A stretch of DNA of 22,699 bases, taken from NCBI GenBank assembly GCA_034435615.1, contig DAOTWZ010000089.1, positions 1-22,699 on the forward strand, in the 5' to 3' direction. The position numbers and the translations under genes are program-made. Positions 1 through 6,247 of this stretch are shown here, piece by piece. The notes under the pieces are model-generated. The model made no database searches, had not been told where the DNA came from, and worked only from the letters and a program-made list of their open reading frames with translations. The DNA comes from H17-190 sp034435615. GTDB taxonomy: Bacteria > Chloroflexota > Dehalococcoidia > SM23-28-2 > HRBIN24. Positions within the stretch are counted from its first letter, which is position 1. Each line of letters starts with the position of its first letter.

Positions 1-107
1 TGGCCGCCGCAGTGGCGACAGCGGGCCTCATAGGGGGTGCTCATGGTCTTGACGAAGATGCTGGTGAGGCGGCCGCACTCCTGGCAGCGGAACTCGTAGA
101 TGGGCAT
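1..107 (-). CDS. FmdB-family zinc-ribbon protein, N-terminal part (cut by window edge)
   Basis: Only the first 35 codons are in the window. The protein begins MPIYEFRCQECG and continues to a second CxxC (CRHCG), so the two Cys pairs of the FmdB/CxxC-CxxC-SSSS zinc ribbon are visible. These are small proteins annotated as putative regulators; the exact role is unknown. The ATG at 107-105 is preceded by a good Shine-Dalgarno (GGAAGGTGA). It is a paralogue of the gene at 576-950 and lies downstream of the hotdog thioesterase on the same strand. The 63-base gap to that gene holds a possible -10 box, so it may have its own promoter. The C-terminus, and whether it carries an acidic tail like its paralogue, cannot be seen. 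Confidence 0.85.
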   Translation of the reverse strand, partial: MPIYEFRCQECGRLTSIFVKTMSTPYEARCRHCGG

Positions 108-145
108 GGCTGGTCACCTTCCGTCCCGGGCGCTCTCCTTGGACT

Positions 146-151
146 ATTGTA
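146..151 (-). promoter_or_regulatory. Possible -10 box (TACAAT) for the first FmdB gene
   Basis: On the minus strand TACAAT matches five of six bases of TATAAT and lies 38 bases before the start codon at 107. The -35 position 17 bases upstream (CTGAAG) is poor. It is a weak prediction based on sequence only. Confidence 0.3.
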
Positions 152-170
152 CGCCACCGCGGCGGCCGCT

Positions 171-566
171 TCAGAAGCCGGGGGCCCTGCCCGGCGGGGG
201 CTGGCGGCCGTCGCTGAGGCGATAGGCCATCCCTATGAAGAGGGCTACCAGGGAGCCGCCGCTGGAGAGCTCCACCTCGTAGGTGGAGGTGCGGCCGCCC
301 ACATGGACCTCGCGGGCGCGGGCCTCCACCACGTCGCCAGCGCGGACGGGCCGGAAGTAGTCCATTCGGGTGGAGAGGGCCACCGCCGGGCCGCGGCTGT
401 TGCAGGCCAGGGCGAAGGCCTCATCGGCCAGGGCGTAGAGGAAGCTGCCGTGGGCGGTGTTGTGGAAGTTGGTGTGCTGGGGGCCGACGACGGCCCGCAG
501 ATGCGACCACCCCTCACCGGCCTCCACCACCTCGATGCCCAGCATGTCACAGAAGACGCTCTTCAT
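171..566 (-). CDS. PaaI-like hotdog-fold thioesterase
   Basis: A 131-residue single hotdog domain of the PaaI/4HBT type, expected to hydrolyse an acyl- or aryl-CoA thioester in the cytosol. The family signature HTNFHNTAHGSFLYALADEA (residues 31-50) holds the usual N36, H39-G40 and D48 around the central helix; the later FRPVRAGDVVEARA segment is also typical. I chose the ATG at 566 because AGGTG, overlapping the stop of the upstream FmdB gene, lies at good Shine-Dalgarno distance; a GTG at 575 would add three residues. It is the fifth gene of the rnhB-led minus-strand run. The substrate cannot be told from sequence; a role in removing stray CoA esters, as for PaaI, is inference. Confidence 0.85.
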   Translation of the reverse strand: MKSVFCDMLGIEVVEAGEGWSHLRAVVGPQHTNFHNTAHGSFLYALADEAFALACNSRGPAVALSTRMDYFRPVRAGDVVEARAREVHVGGRTSTYEVELSSGGSLVALFIGMAYRLSDGRQPPPGRAPGF

Positions 567-575
567 GGGCGGCAC

Positions 576-950
576 CTATTCTTCGTCAACGGTGGTCTCC
601 TCTTCCGGGGAGTCCTCCTCCCCTTCCCCGGGCATCTCCCCCGCCTCCATGCGCTCCAGCTCCGCCTCCATCTCGGCGTCCAGGGGCTGGCCCAGGCGGC
701 GGGAGAGGCGACGTATCCAGCGGGCCATGCTGAGGGGGTCGGTCTCGTCCACGTCGGCCAGACTGGGGTCTTCGGCCATCCCCTCCAGTAGCTGCTCCTC
801 GGAGCGGAGGACGGCTACGCGGGAGAAGAGGCGGGACATCTCCCGGGAGCCGCAGTGCTGGCAGACAGCCTCCACGGGGGCGCCGATGCGCCGCACGAAG
901 AAGCTGCTGCGGCGGCCACAGGCGTGGCAGAGGTACTCGTAGATGGGCAT
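576..950 (-). CDS. FmdB-family zinc-ribbon protein with acidic C-terminal tail
   Basis: A 124-residue protein starting MPIYEYLCHACG, with Cys pairs C8/C11 and CQHCG forming the FmdB zinc ribbon within the first 40 residues. Residues after about 45 form a predicted helical region (DPLSMARWIRRLSRRLGQP) followed by a tail very rich in Glu and Asp, ending TTVDEE. The ATG at 950 begins one base after the stop of the nuclease gene (TGAGATG), so translation is probably coupled. The open frame extends upstream, but the family-conserved MPIYEY start and gene spacing decide the start. Function is unknown; FmdB was named for a putative regulator of formamidase, which says little here. A paralogue lies at 1-107. 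Confidence 0.87.
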   Translation of the reverse strand: MPIYEYLCHACGRRSSFFVRRIGAPVEAVCQHCGSREMSRLFSRVAVLRSEEQLLEGMAEDPSLADVDETDPLSMARWIRRLSRRLGQPLDAEMEAELERMEAGEMPGEGEEDSPEEETTVDEE

Positions 951-951
951 C

Positions 952-1782
952 TCACCAGCCCTCGGCCTGACGGCGCTGGGCGATCTCCTCCCGGTGCTCG
1001 CAGACATGGAGGAAGGGGCAATGGCCACAGTGGGGCCCGATGCTGGGCGGGAAGCGGGAGGCCTCCAGCATCTCCCGTGCCAGGGAGAGGGCCTCCTGGC
1101 GGGCCTCCGCCAGCGTCCCGGGGCTGACAGCCACCGTCCAGGCCTCTCCGCTCTCCAGGTACCAGAAGGAGACGCGGCCGACGGGACGCCCCAGCCCTTC
1201 CTGCACCATTATAGCGTAGAGGCGGAGCTGGGCGGCGTCCACCTCCTGGGGCGGCTCCCCCGTCTTGTAGTCGATGATGTGGAGGGAGCCGTCCTCCTGC
1301 TCGTCCACCCGGTCGAGCCGGCCGGCCAGGAGTATGCCGGGGGCCAGGGGCGCCTCGAAGTAGGCCTCCAGGAGGAGGGGCCGCGCCCGCAGGTCGGCCC
1401 GCTCGGCGAAGCGGGCCAGTTGTTCACGGGCCCGCTGCCGCAGCTCCTCCGCCCCTGGCATCCGCCGGTAGCGAGGAGAGAGGGCGGCCCAGCGCTCGTC
1501 GAACAGGGCGAGGAGGCGCTGGCCGCTCCGCTCTTCGGGCGGCAGGCGGAAGAACCGGTGCAGGACGTCGTGGACGCAGGAGCCGGCGGTGTCCTGGGGG
1601 CGCAGGCGGGCGGGGAGACGCTCCAGGTACTGGTAGCGGTAGCGGAGGCGACACGTCCGGAAGACCCGCAGCCGCAGGGGGGAGAGGCGAAGGGGCCGGG
1701 GGCGTTGGCCCTGGGGTGGGGCGTCCTCCCAGAGGGAGGGCTGGGAGGCGTCCGGTCTCCGCCTCTGCCGCTGGCCGGCCAT
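952..1782 (-). CDS. RecB/AddB-like PD-(D/E)XK nuclease with predicted 4Fe-4S cluster
   Basis: A stand-alone nuclease domain of the PD-(D/E)XK superfamily (PF12705-like), with no helicase. Numbered from the GTG at 1809 (285 aa), visible motifs are GSCVHDVLHRFF (His motif, H80), GRLDRVD (D166), IIDYKTG (D180, K182) and QLRLYAI (Q194). Four cysteines, C53 and C261-x2-C264-x5-C270, match the Fe-S staple arrangement of AddB and Cas4-like nucleases. The start is uncertain: GTG at 1809 overlaps the yraN stop as GTGA but has a Shine-Dalgarno that is too close, while ATG at 1782 has a modest GGGGAG; both leave the domain intact. Neighbours yraN and rnhB suggest DNA maintenance, but the specific function is unknown. 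No cas genes are nearby, so Cas4 of a CRISPR system is unlikely. Confidence 0.85.
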   Translation of the reverse strand: MAGQRQRRRPDASQPSLWEDAPPQGQRPRPLRLSPLRLRVFRTCRLRYRYQYLERLPARLRPQDTAGSCVHDVLHRFFRLPPEERSGQRLLALFDERWAALSPRYRRMPGAEELRQRAREQLARFAERADLRARPLLLEAYFEAPLAPGILLAGRLDRVDEQEDGSLHIIDYKTGEPPQEVDAAQLRLYAIMVQEGLGRPVGRVSFWYLESGEAWTVAVSPGTLAEARQEALSLAREMLEASRFPPSIGPHCGHCPFLHVCEHREEIAQRRQAEGW

Positions 1783-1805
1783 AGGATGCTCAGCTCCCCG
1801 CCGCC

Positions 1806-2171
1806 TCACTCCTCCACCGCCCCTGGTAGGTGCTCCAGGGACAGTATACGGCCGCCTGGCGTCAGTTGCAGGAGGATGACGTCCAGGCGCGGCTCCAGGG
1901 TGGCCCCCGTCTCCTGGAGGTAGGCCAGGGCGGCCCGCAGGAGGCGCCGCCGCTTGCGGGGGGTGATGGACTCGGCGGCCGTCCCCATGGCCTGTCCGCG
2001 GCGGGCCCGCACCTCCACGAAGGCGAGGACGCCGTCCCGCTCCGCCACGATGTCCAGCTCCCCCTCCACCGTGCGCCAGTTGCGGGCCAGCACCCGGTAG
2101 CCATGGGCCTCCAGGTAGCGGGCGGCCGCCTCCTCGGCCCGGCGCCCCAGGAGATGGCGGTGGTCAGTCAC
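1806..2171 (-). CDS. yraN: YraN family (UPF0102) predicted endonuclease-like protein
   Basis: A 121-residue protein with the full YraN pattern: an N-terminal helix (GRRAEEAAARYLEAHGYRVL), then GELDIVAERDGVLAFVEVRAR at residues 37-57, and a C-terminal RRRLLRAALAYL helix. G37-E38-x-D40 and E53-x-R55 correspond to the restriction-endonuclease-like core in which the lysine is replaced. The family is widely conserved and often sits next to rnhB, as here, but its substrate is not established. The GTG start at 2171 has GAGGCGG upstream, overlapping the rnhB stop eight bases away, so it is probably translationally coupled to rnhB. Confidence 0.92.
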   Translation of the reverse strand: MTDHRHLLGRRAEEAAARYLEAHGYRVLARNWRTVEGELDIVAERDGVLAFVEVRARRGQAMGTAAESITPRKRRRLLRAALAYLQETGATLEPRLDVILLQLTPGGRILSLEHLPGAVEE

Positions 2172-2179
2172 GGCCCGCC

Positions 2180-2842
2180 TCAGTCCTGCGCCCGCTCCTC
2201 CAGGGCCTGGCGCACAGGAGAGAAGGAGCGGCGGTGGATGGGCGAGGGGCCCAGGCGGGCCAGGGCGGCCCGGTGCTCCGGCGTGGGGTACCCCTTGTGG
2301 CGGGCGAGGCCATAGCCCGCGTAGAGGCTGTCCAGGCGGGCCATCAGCTCATCCCGGGCCACCTTGGCGATGATGGAGGCGCAGGCGATGGAGAGGGAGA
2401 GGCAATCGCCATCGACGATGGCCTTCTGGGGGAGGGGCGTCCCCTCCAGCCGCAGGAGGCCATCTATCAGGAGGAACTGGGGAGATGGCCGTAGCTTGCG
2501 CACGGCCCGCTCCATGGCCAGGCGGGAGGCGCGGTGGATGCCCATGGCGTCTATGCTGCGGTGGGAGACGAACGCCACCGCCGCGGCCAGGGCGTCCCGA
2601 CGGATGAGACGGGCCAGCTCGGCGCGCAGGGGAGGCGCCAGCTCCTTGCTGTCCCTGACCAGGTTCAGCCAGGGGAAGGAGGGCCAGGGAGGCAGGACGA
2701 CGGCCGCCGCCGCCACCGGCCCGGCCAGGCAGCCGCGGCCAGCCTCGTCCACCCCGGCCACCAGCCGCAGCCCCTCTCGCCAGAGGGCCTCCTCCTCGGC
2801 GCAGGTAGGGAGGGCCACCATGGGCAGCTCTAATGGTAACAT
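2180..2842 (-). CDS. rnhB: Ribonuclease HII
   Basis: Cleaves the RNA strand of RNA/DNA hybrids and starts repair of single ribonucleotides in DNA. The 220-residue protein carries the family motifs GVDEAGRGCLAGPV (D32, E33), LLIDG (D127) and DGDCLSLSIACASIIAKVARD (D146), which are the four catalytic carboxylates of the family, and ends with the HKGYPTPEH and HRRSFSPV segments. The usual GRGPLAGPV is GRGCLAGPV here. Start at ATG 2842; the ATG at 2821 is an alternative, and neither has a strong Shine-Dalgarno. It is first in the minus-strand run rnhB-yraN-nuclease-fmdB-thioesterase and is divergent from the tautomerase gene. Confidence 0.95.
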   Translation of the reverse strand: MLPLELPMVALPTCAEEEALWREGLRLVAGVDEAGRGCLAGPVAAAAVVLPPWPSFPWLNLVRDSKELAPPLRAELARLIRRDALAAAVAFVSHRSIDAMGIHRASRLAMERAVRKLRPSPQFLLIDGLLRLEGTPLPQKAIVDGDCLSLSIACASIIAKVARDELMARLDSLYAGYGLARHKGYPTPEHRAALARLGPSPIHRRSFSPVRQALEERAQD

Positions 2843-2885
2843 GAGAGGTACCGGAGCGTTCTAACTAAGGTGTGGAGGTGACAGT

Positions 2886-3068
2886 ATGCCCATCGTTCGT
2901 ATCGAGATGTGGGCGGGGCGCACCCACGCCCAGAAGCAGGAGCTGGCGCGGGTCATCACCGAAGCGATGGTCAACATCGCCCACACTACGCCGGAGGCGA
3001 CCATCATCATCTTTGAGGACATACCGAAGGAGAACTGGGCCCAGGGCGGGGTGCTGGCGTCCGATTAG
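2886..3068 (+). CDS. 4-oxalocrotonate tautomerase family protein
   Basis: A 60-residue single-domain tautomerase. After removal of Met the protein begins with Pro1 (PIVRIEMWAGR), the catalytic base of the family, and R11 is present as in 4-OT. Position 39, an arginine in the classical enzyme, is isoleucine here, and position 50 is Trp in the ENW motif common in uncharacterised members. Substrate is therefore open. A clear Shine-Dalgarno, GGAGGTGA at 2875-2882, sets the start. It is divergent from rnhB and followed 62 bases later by ftsH, which has its own promoter. Confidence 0.9.
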   Translation: MPIVRIEMWAGRTHAQKQELARVITEAMVNIAHTTPEATIIIFEDIPKENWAQGGVLASD

Positions 3069-3113
3069 GGACAGCGCCGCCCCGGGGAGTCCATGCATGA
3101 CGTTTTATAAGTG

Positions 3114-3122
3114 TGGTATAGT
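3114..3122 (+). promoter_or_regulatory. Extended -10 promoter of ftsH (TGGTATAGT)
   Basis: TATAGT at 3117-3122 with a TGn extension directly upstream. No convincing -35 is found 16-18 bases upstream. The gap to the ftsH ATG at 3131 is eight bases, so transcription would begin at or next to the start codon. Confidence 0.6.
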
Positions 3123-3130
3123 AGACTGAG

Positions 3131-5113
3131 ATGAATGCTCGTTGGCTGGGGCGTGGCCTGGTCTACCTGCTGATCCTGGCAGCCGTCATCGCCATTATCT
3201 ACTCGCTGCTGCCGTCGCGCAACTCCCAGGTGCAGAGCGTCCCCCTCTCCGCCCTGGTGGAGGACGTCAAGGCGCGCCAGGTGCAGGAGATCATCGTCGA
3301 TGGCAGCACCGTCACCTGGAAGGTGATGGCCAGCGACCAGCAGTTCCGCACGGAGCTGGAGCCCGGGGACTCCGTCCGCAAGGTGTTGCAGGACAACGGC
3401 ATCCCCGTGACGGAGCAGCCGCCCATCAGGACCAAGGAGGGGAACCCCTGGGGTGGCGTCCTGAGCATCGTCGTCAACCTGTTGCCCCTGCTGCTCATCA
3501 TGGGCATCCTCTTCTTCTTCCTCAGACAGGCCCAGGGGAGCAGCAGCCAGGCCCTCAACTTCGGCAAGAGCCGCGCCCGCCTCATATCGGGTAGTCGCCC
3601 CACTGTCACCTTCGCCGACGTGGCCGGGGTGGACGAGGCCAAAGAGGAGCTCAAGGAGGTAGTGGAGTTCCTCAAGTACCCGGAGCGCTTCGCCAGCCTG
3701 GGGGCCCGCATACCCAAGGGTGTGCTCCTGGTGGGGCCGCCAGGGACGGGGAAGACGCTCCTGGCCAAGGCGGTGGCCGGCGAGGCCGGCGTCCCCTTCT
3801 TCTCCATCAGCGGCTCCGAGTTCGTGGAGATGTTCGTAGGCGTGGGCGCCTCCCGCGTGCGCGACCTGTTCGACCAGGCCAAGCGCAACTCGCCCTGCAT
3901 CGTATTCATCGACGAGATCGACGCCGTGGGCCGCCACCGGGGCGCCGGCCTGGGCGGCAGCCACGACGAGCGGGAGCAGACGCTGAACCAGATCCTGGTG
4001 GAGATGGACGGCTTCGACACCAGCACCAACGTCATCGTCATCGCCGCCACCAACCGCCCGGACATCCTCGACCCCGCACTGCTGCGGCCGGGCCGCTTCG
4101 ACCGCCAGGTGGTCCTGGATCGCCCGGACGTGAAGGGGCGCCGGGCCATCCTGGAGGTCCACTGCCGCGGGAAGCCGCTGGAGGGGGACGTGGACCTGGA
4201 CGTGCTGGCCCGCCAGACGCCGGGCTTCTCCGGGGCGGACCTGGCCAACCTGGTGAACGAGGCCGCCCTCCTGGCCGCCCGCCGCGGCAAGCGGCGCATC
4301 TCCATGCGGGAGTTCAACGAGGCGATAGACCGCGTCATCGCCGGGCCGGAGCGCAAGAGCCGCGTCATCAGCCAGCGGGAGCGGGAGATCATCGCCTACC
4401 ATGAGGCGGGGCACGCCCTGGTAGCCCACGCCCTCCCCAACGCCGACCCGCCCTACAAGATAAGCATCGTCTCCCGCGGGATGGCTGGCGGCTTCACCCG
4501 CTTCCTGCCGGAGGAGGACCGCCACCTGTACACCAAGTCCCAGTTCAAGGACCTGCTGGCGGCCATGCTGGGCGGCCTGGTGGCGGAGGAGATAGTCTTC
4601 GGGGAGTTCACCACCGGGCCGCAGGACGACCTGGAGCGGGCCACCCGCCTGGCGCGGCAGATGGTGACCCAGTTCGGCATGAGCGAGCGCCTGGGCCCCC
4701 GCACCTTCGGCCGCAAGGAGGAGCTGGTCTTCCTGGGCAAGGAGATCGCCGAGCAACGCAACTACTCGGAGAAGATCGCCGAGGAGATAGACGAAGAAGT
4801 GCGGCAGATCATCGACCACGCCTACCAGACGGCGCGGAAGGTGCTGCACGACAACCGGGCCAAGCTGGACCAGCTGGTGCGGGTGCTCCTGGAGCGGGAG
4901 ACGCTGGAGGGCGAGGAGCTCATCGCCGTCCTCAACGCCTCCCCGGACGAGGAGCCGCTGCCGCCCACGCCGCCGGCGCCGCCCAGGCAGGCGCGGGAGC
5001 CGGGGCAGGTGGAGGCGCCGCCGCAGCCCAAGCCCATCATGCAGCCCAAGCCGGGCCTGGCCTTCGAAGGGGGCGGGCCGGTGGCCTCCCAACTGGACGA
5101 CATCTCCCTTTAA
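3131..5113 (+). CDS. ftsH: ATP-dependent zinc metalloprotease FtsH
   Basis: A membrane-anchored AAA+ protease that degrades membrane and regulatory proteins. The 660 residues contain TM1 (about 9-27), a short periplasmic domain, TM2 (about 109-131), Walker A GPPGTGKT (202-209), pore loop FVG (235-237), Walker B VFIDEID (258-264), the second region of homology with R319/R322, the zinc site HEAGH (424-428) and the third ligand in GPQDDLERAT (D500). The last 55 or so residues are Pro- and Gln-rich and probably disordered. The ATG at 3131 has no Shine-Dalgarno but a -10 box eight bases upstream, suggesting a leaderless mRNA. A long antisense open frame here is a coding shadow. Confidence 0.98.
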   Translation: MNARWLGRGLVYLLILAAVIAIIYSLLPSRNSQVQSVPLSALVEDVKARQVQEIIVDGSTVTWKVMASDQQFRTELEPGDSVRKVLQDNGIPVTEQPPIRTKEGNPWGGVLSIVVNLLPLLLIMGILFFFLRQAQGSSSQALNFGKSRARLISGSRPTVTFADVAGVDEAKEELKEVVEFLKYPERFASLGARIPKGVLLVGPPGTGKTLLAKAVAGEAGVPFFSISGSEFVEMFVGVGASRVRDLFDQAKRNSPCIVFIDEIDAVGRHRGAGLGGSHDEREQTLNQILVEMDGFDTSTNVIVIAATNRPDILDPALLRPGRFDRQVVLDRPDVKGRRAILEVHCRGKPLEGDVDLDVLARQTPGFSGADLANLVNEAALLAARRGKRRISMREFNEAIDRVIAGPERKSRVISQREREIIAYHEAGHALVAHALPNADPPYKISIVSRGMAGGFTRFLPEEDRHLYTKSQFKDLLAAMLGGLVAEEIVFGEFTTGPQDDLERATRLARQMVTQFGMSERLGPRTFGRKEELVFLGKEIAEQRNYSEKIAEEIDEEVRQIIDHAYQTARKVLHDNRAKLDQLVRVLLERETLEGEELIAVLNASPDEEPLPPTPPAPPRQAREPGQVEAPPQPKPIMQPKPGLAFEGGGPVASQLDDISL

Positions 5114-5116
5114 CAC

Positions 5117-5132
5117 CCCTTTACCTAAAGGG
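5117..5132. repeat. Perfect inverted repeat after ftsH (CCCTTTA/TAAAGGG)
   Basis: CCCTTTA and TAAAGGG are separated by two bases. No T-run follows, so it is not a standard terminator. It overlaps the -35 side of the proposed rplU promoter and could be an operator or a weak 3' stabilising hairpin for ftsH mRNA. The role is not determined. Confidence 0.4.
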
Positions 5133-5149
5133 CGGTCAGGTAATAAAAT
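5121..5149 (+). promoter_or_regulatory. Possible rplU-rpmA-rpmE promoter
   Basis: TAAAAT at 5144-5149 matches five of six bases of the -10 consensus; the sequence 17 bases upstream (TTACCT, 5121-5126) is a weak -35. GG precedes the overlapping TAATAA, so the exact -10 register is uncertain. A start near 5156 would give a leader of about 30 bases with a Shine-Dalgarno. Confidence 0.45.
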
Positions 5150-5170
5150 CGTCTTTGCGTTGCCTTTGAG

Positions 5171-5177
5171 AAGGAGG
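5171..5177 (+). promoter_or_regulatory. Shine-Dalgarno that decides the AUU start of rplU
   Basis: AAGGAGG lies exactly seven bases before the ATT at 5185. The same frame has a TGA stop at 5167-5169, so no canonical start codon exists between that stop and the conserved N-terminus. This makes ATT the only start that keeps the complete protein. Confidence 0.8.
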
Positions 5178-5184
5178 CCCCGCC

Positions 5185-5625
5185 ATTTACGCCATCATCC
5201 GAGCCGGCGGCAAGCAATACCGGGTGGAGCCCAACCAGCTCATAGACGTGGAGCTGATCCCGGCGGAGGTGGGCTCCACGGTGGAGCTCACTGACGTCCT
5301 CATGGTGGCCAACGACAGTGGCGTCCGCGTGGGGACGCCGCTGGTGGAGGGGGCCAGGGTCATCGCCCAGGTGGTGGAGCACGGCAAGGCGGGCAAGGTG
5401 GTGGTCTTCAAGTACCACGCCAAGACCCGCTACCGGCGCAAGAAGGGACACCGACAGCCCTACACGCGCCTGGCCATCCAGCAGATACTGCTGGCGGGCC
5501 AGGCCCCGGAGTCCCCCACCGAGGAGGAGCGGCCCCAGAGGCGGCGCAGCGGGCGGGCCCGGGCCTCCGCCGGCGCCGAGGAGGCAGGGGCCGGGGAAGA
5601 GACGACGAGCGCCGAACAGAGTTAG
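5185..5625 (+). CDS. rplU: 50S ribosomal protein bL21, predicted AUU start codon
   Basis: Component of the large ribosomal subunit that binds 23S rRNA. The reading frame from 5185 gives (M)YAIIRAGGKQYRVEP, the standard bL21 N-terminus (usually MYAIIxTGGKQY), followed by the KRRK-type basic segment YRRKKGHRQ and the end of the conserved domain near residue 104. The start codon is ATT. The next possible start, GTG at 5224, would remove 13 conserved residues and has no proper Shine-Dalgarno. At 146 residues it is about 40 longer than usual because of a C-terminal extension rich in Glu, Arg, Ala and Ser. It leads rplU-rpmA-rpmE. A base error turning ATG into ATT in the assembly is the main alternative. 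Confidence 0.93.
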   Translation: MYAIIRAGGKQYRVEPNQLIDVELIPAEVGSTVELTDVLMVANDSGVRVGTPLVEGARVIAQVVEHGKAGKVVVFKYHAKTRYRRKKGHRQPYTRLAIQQILLAGQAPESPTEEERPQRRRSGRARASAGAEEAGAGEETTSAEQS

Positions 5626-5639
5626 GCAGGTGATGGGCC

Positions 5640-5921
5640 ATGGCCCACAAGAAGAGCAGCGGTTCTGCCAAGAACGGACGCGACAGCAACGCCAAGCGGC
5701 TGGGCGTGAAGCGGTACGACGGCCAGTACGTCTGGCCGGGTTGCATCATCGTCCGGCAGCGGGGTACCAGGATACATCCCGGCCGCAACGTGGGCCTGGG
5801 GCGGGACTACACCATCTACTCCCTCATCGAGGGGCGGGTCAAGTTCGAGCCCTACGACAAGTACGGCCGCAAGCGGGTGAGCGTCTACCCCCAGGAAGAG
5901 GCGGCCGCCCAGCGGGCCTAG
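5640..5921 (+). CDS. rpmA: 50S ribosomal protein bL27
   Basis: Large-subunit protein whose N-terminus reaches the peptidyl-transferase centre. The 93 residues begin MAHKKSSGSAKNGRDSNAKR, the standard mature start; there is no Firmicutes-type cleaved leader. The central GCIIVRQRGTRIHPGRNVGL is the family core. The ATG at 5640 follows AGGTGAT, 14 bases after the rplU stop. It sits in the near-universal rplU-rpmA pair. Confidence 0.97.
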   Translation: MAHKKSSGSAKNGRDSNAKRLGVKRYDGQYVWPGCIIVRQRGTRIHPGRNVGLGRDYTIYSLIEGRVKFEPYDKYGRKRVSVYPQEEAAAQRA

Positions 5922-5960
5922 ACGGCCGAGGGCGATTACGAGCGAGGTGAACGAGAGACC

Positions 5961-6170
5961 GTGAAGCAGGGAATCCACCCCCAGTACATAGAGGCGACGG
6001 TGGTCTGCTCCTGCGGCAACACCTGGAAGACGCGGGCCACCAAGCCCGTTCTGCGCATAGAGGTGTGCAGCCGCTGCCACCCCTTCTTCACCGGGGAGCA
6101 GCGCATCGTGGACACGGCGGGCCGAGTGGAGCGCTTCCGCCGTCGCTACGGCATGGAAGAGAAGAAGTAG
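5961..6170 (+). CDS. rpmE: 50S ribosomal protein bL31, zinc-binding (C+) form
   Basis: A 69-residue large-subunit protein at the subunit interface. Starts GTG (read as MKQGIHPQYIEATVVCSCGN) with GAGGTGA at 5944-5950, ten bases upstream. The zinc ligands C16, C18, C36 and C39 are all present, so this is the zinc-containing form. It is the last gene of the ribosomal run, 39 bases after rpmA, and is followed by a strong terminator hairpin. Confidence 0.96.
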   Translation: MKQGIHPQYIEATVVCSCGNTWKTRATKPVLRIEVCSRCHPFFTGEQRIVDTAGRVERFRRRYGMEEKK

Positions 6171-6191
6171 ACGGCCCCTGGGCCGACGGTG

Positions 6192-6230
6192 GCGAGGGCG
6201 CCCGCCGCGGGCGCCCTCGCTCCTCGTTCT
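6192..6230 (+). terminator. Rho-independent-type terminator after rpmE
   Basis: A perfect 13-base-pair stem, GCGAGGGCGCCCG (6192-6204) with CGGGCGCCCTCGC (6208-6220), and a three-base CCG loop, followed by the mixed pyrimidine tail TCCTCGTTCT. It ends the rplU-rpmA-rpmE transcript and separates it from the convergent hisI. Confidence 0.8.
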
Positions 6231-6247
6231 GGGGGCCTAGCCGTCGC

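Noticed and set aside
952..1809. The Fe-S nuclease as Cas4 of a CRISPR-Cas system
   Set aside because: There are no repeats, cas1/cas2 or other cas genes in the window; neighbours are rnhB and yraN.
3065..5116. 683-codon open frame antisense to ftsH
   Set aside because: FtsH on the plus strand has every family motif; the antisense product is low-complexity Leu/Gly/Val/His sequence typical of the mirror of GC-rich codons. No Shine-Dalgarno or promoter supports it.
5117..5132. Inverted repeat after ftsH as a rho-independent terminator
   Set aside because: The stem is short and AT-rich, the loop tiny, and no T-run follows.
5224..5226. GTG as the rplU start
   Set aside because: It would remove the conserved YAIIRAGGKQYR segment and has no properly placed Shine-Dalgarno, whereas the ATT at 5185 has a perfect one.
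2886..6170. An L21-type ribosomal-protein leader before rplU
   Set aside because: The space between ftsH and rplU is only about 70 bases and shows no multi-stem structure; the predicted leader is about 30 bases.
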